Below, piece after piece: positions 3,465 to 5,459 of a stretch of DNA of 5,459 nt. The notes beneath the pieces were generated by a model. That model saw nothing but the letters and a program-made list of their open reading frames with translations. It was not told the DNA's origin and ran no database searches. Numbering within the stretch: position 1 is the first letter of the stretch; each line of letters starts with the position of its first letter. This stretch comes from Pseudomonadota bacterium (GTDB lineage: Bacteria; Pseudomonadota; Gammaproteobacteria; Steroidobacterales; Steroidobacteraceae). The DNA is taken from positions 1 to 5,459 of the forward strand of contig QGUO01000271.1 of the NCBI GenBank assembly GCA_003242495.1. Reading direction: 5' to 3'. The translations under genes were made by a program, and so were the position numbers.

Positions 3465-5459
3465 CACGCATACCGGCGCTGTTCGCCGGGCCCTTCGATG
3501 TTCGAGACACAGCGTGCGCAGAGCTGCGGATGCGCCGAGCTCGAGCCGACGTCGGGGCGTCGGTGCCAGCAGCGCACGCACTTGGCATGGGCGCTGGGGC
3601 GGACCACGATCCAGGCGAGGTTGTCGTCACCCGGCTCGGCGGGCACCGCATCGGCGGGACGCTGCTCGGCCGGCAGCACACGCGTCCCGGACGTGATGAA
3701 CACGAAGCGCAGCTCCTCGCCGAACGGCTCGACGGTCTCGAGCAGGGCGGGCGCGCAGTACACGTCCACCTCGGCGTCGAGCGGCGCACCGATCTGGTCG
3801 CTGTTGCGCAGCTTCTCCAGCTCGCGCAGCACCGCACTGCGCAGCTCGAGCACGGCGTCCCAGTCGATCTCCGGCCGCGCGGCAGCGCCCTGCGGCAGGT
3901 CGATCCAGCGATCCAGGAATACCGATTCCTCGCGCGCCGCGCCGTCGTGCGGCTTCGGCAGATAGCGCCAGATCTCCTCGGCCGTGAACGACAGGATGGG
4001 CGCCAGCCAGCGCACCATCGCCTCGACCATCCAGTACATCACGGTCTGCGCCGAACGGCGCGCGTGACCGGTGGCGGGCGTGGTGTACATGCGGTCCTTG
4101 ACCACGTCTAGATAAAAGCCGCCCAGGTCCACGCTGCAGAAGTTGTGCACCTTCTGGTAGATCAGGTGGAACTGATACTTGCGGTACGCCTCGATGACGT
4201 CCTGCTGCAGCTGCTGCGCGCGCCAGAGGATCCAGCGATCGAGCGCCACCAGCTCATCGAGCGCCAGGAGGTCCTTCTCGGGATCGAAGTTCGCCAGATT
4301 GCCGAGCAGGAAACGTGCAGTGTTGCGAATACGCCGATACGACTCCGAGACCCGCTTGAGGATCTCGTCCGAGAGGCTCATTTCGTTGGCGTAGTCGGTG
4401 GCGGCGATCCATAGCCGCAGCACGTCCGCGCCGAGCGTGCCCACCACCTTCTGCGGCACGATGACATTGCCGAGCGACTTGGACATCTTGCGGCCCTTGT
4501 CGTCGATGGTGAAACCATGCGTGAGGACGGCGCGATACGGCGCCCGGCCGTGCAGCGCGACCGAGGTGAGCAGCGAGCTGTGGAACCAGCCACGGTGCTG
4601 GTCGGAGCCCTCCAGGTACAGGTCGGCGGGCGCGGTGATCTCCGGGCGGATCTGCGACACACAATGGTGCATGACCCCCGAGTCGAACCACACGTCCATG
4701 GTGTCGGTGACCTTCTCGTAATCGGCGGCCTCCTCACCGAGCAGCTCGGCGGGATCGAGCTCCGACCACGCATCGATGCCGTCGACGGCCACCCGGTCGG
4801 CGACCGCTTCGAGCAGCTCCGCCGAGCGCGGATGCAGCTCGCCCGTCACCCGATGGGTGAACAGCGCGATCGGCACGCCCCAGGTGCGCTGGCGCGAGAT
4901 GCACCAGTCGGGCCGCTCGGCGATCATGTTGCCGATACGGCTTTCGCCCCACTCAGGCATCCAGCTCACCTTGCCGATCTCGCGCAGGGCAGCCTCGCGC
5001 AGGCCCGCACGCTCCATGCTGATGAACCACTGCGCCGTGGCGCGGAAGATCACCGGGCTCTTGTGACGCCAGCAGTGCGGATAGCTGTGCGAGAGCGCCT
5101 CCTCCTTGAGCAGCCGCCCGCGCTCGGCGAGCACGGCCACGATGCGCTTGTTGGCATCGAAGATTTTCTCGCCGGCGAACAAGGGGGTGTCCGGCAGGAA
5201 GCGTCCGTCCGGACCGACGGGATTGTCCACCGGCAGCTTGTAGCGCAGGCCGACGGCATAGTCCTCCTGGCCGTGGCCGGGCGCGGTGTGCACGGCGCCG
5301 GTGCCGGCGTCGAGCGTCACGTGCTCGCCGAGCACCACCGGCACCACGCGCTCATAGAAGGGGTGCTCGAGCTCGAGGCCCTCGAGTGCGCGGCCGTCCG
5401 CTTCGGCCAGGGTCTGCGACTGCGTGATCCCCGCCCGCGCGAGCACCTGCTCGGCGAGC
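3464..5459 (-). CDS. ileS: isoleucyl-tRNA synthetase IleS, C-terminal part (N-terminus outside the window)
   Basis: IleS is the class I synthetase that charges tRNA-Ile and hydrolyses mis-made Val-tRNA. The frame is open to the right edge, so the start is missing; the GTG at 5446 is internal. Numbered from that codon, 660 residues are visible. They show the end of the CP1 editing domain (HTAPGHGQEDY, 53-63), WCISRQRTWG (181-190), DVWFDSG (251-257), YLEGSDQHRGWFHSS (277-291), the KMSKS loop (320-324; codons 4475-4489), the helical anticodon-binding domain, and a C-terminal zinc ribbon with C623, C626, C643 and C646 ending in CVSNIEGPGEQRRYA. Compared with E. coli, about 280 residues including the HIGH motif lie beyond the window. 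The zinc ribbon indicates the bacterial type. The gene is coupled to lspA by a 1-nt stop/start overlap. Confidence 0.98.
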   Translation of the reverse strand, partial: LAEQVLARAGITQSQTLAEADGRALEGLELEHPFYERVVPVVLGEHVTLDAGTGAVHTAPGHGQEDYAVGLRYKLPVDNPVGPDGRFLPDTPLFAGEKIFDANKRIVAVLAERGRLLKEEALSHSYPHCWRHKSPVIFRATAQWFISMERAGLREAALREIGKVSWMPEWGESRIGNMIAERPDWCISRQRTWGVPIALFTHRVTGELHPRSAELLEAVADRVAVDGIDAWSELDPAELLGEEAADYEKVTDTMDVWFDSGVMHHCVSQIRPEITAPADLYLEGSDQHRGWFHSSLLTSVALHGRAPYRAVLTHGFTIDDKGRKMSKSLGNVIVPQKVVGTLGADVLRLWIAATDYANEMSLSDEILKRVSESYRRIRNTARFLLGNLANFDPEKDLLALDELVALDRWILWRAQQLQQDVIEAYRKYQFHLIYQKVHNFCSVDLGGFYLDVVKDRMYTTPATGHARRSAQTVMYWMVEAMVRWLAPILSFTAEEIWRYLPKPHDGAAREESVFLDRWIDLPQGAAARPEIDWDAVLELRSAVLRELEKLRNSDQIGAPLDAEVDVYCAPALLETVEPFGEELRFVFITSGTRVLPAEQRPADAVPAEPGDDNLAWIVVRPSAHAKCVRCWHRRPDVGSSSAHPQLCARCVSNIEGPGEQRRYA

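Noticed and set aside
2856..3965. 369-codon plus-strand open frame opposite ispH, lspA and ileS
   Set aside because: It runs antisense to two clearly conserved genes and its product is low-complexity and motif-free. Long antisense frames are expected in GC-rich coding DNA.

Overview
The window is GC-rich bacterial chromosome, and its gene content and order point to a gammaproteobacterium. The IleS and IspH sequences are of the E. coli type. The order ileS-lspA-ispH facing a type IV minor pilin gene matches the arrangement I recall from Pseudomonas-like genomes. A purple-sulfur or Ectothiorhodospira-like lineage would fit the base composition, but that assignment is only a guess.

Layout. Positions 1-240 hold nothing I can assign. 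A minus-strand block follows, read from right to left: a Fur-superfamily regulator of Irr-like type (407-871), then a tRNA-Thr(CGT) with encoded CCA (301-376), then a strong hairpin that probably ends the tRNA transcript (265-290). The tRNA has its own good -10 box in the 30-nt gap after the regulator. Positions 872-1221 are non-coding and hold a 9-bp perfect hairpin and three degenerate ~26-bp tandem repeats. On the plus strand there is a possible 53-codon small ORF (1222-1383) and then a PilV-like type IV pilus minor prepilin (best start 1406, end 1885). Convergent with it, on the minus strand, is the housekeeping cluster ileS (cut by the right edge) - lspA - ispH.

How the genes relate. IleS charges tRNA-Ile. 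LspA is the lipoprotein signal peptidase, and its start overlaps the ileS stop (TGATG), so the two are translationally coupled. IspH makes the isoprenoid precursors IPP and DMAPP; it lies 49 nt after lspA, behind a hairpin and a candidate promoter of its own. PilV belongs to the pilus-assembly minor pilins, but its usual partner genes are not beside it.

Most of the window is ordinary housekeeping DNA and I see no convincing new multi-gene system. The points most worth a second look are the cysteine-free Irr-like regulator, the solitary pilV, the tandem repeats ahead of it, and the possible leaderless start of ispH.
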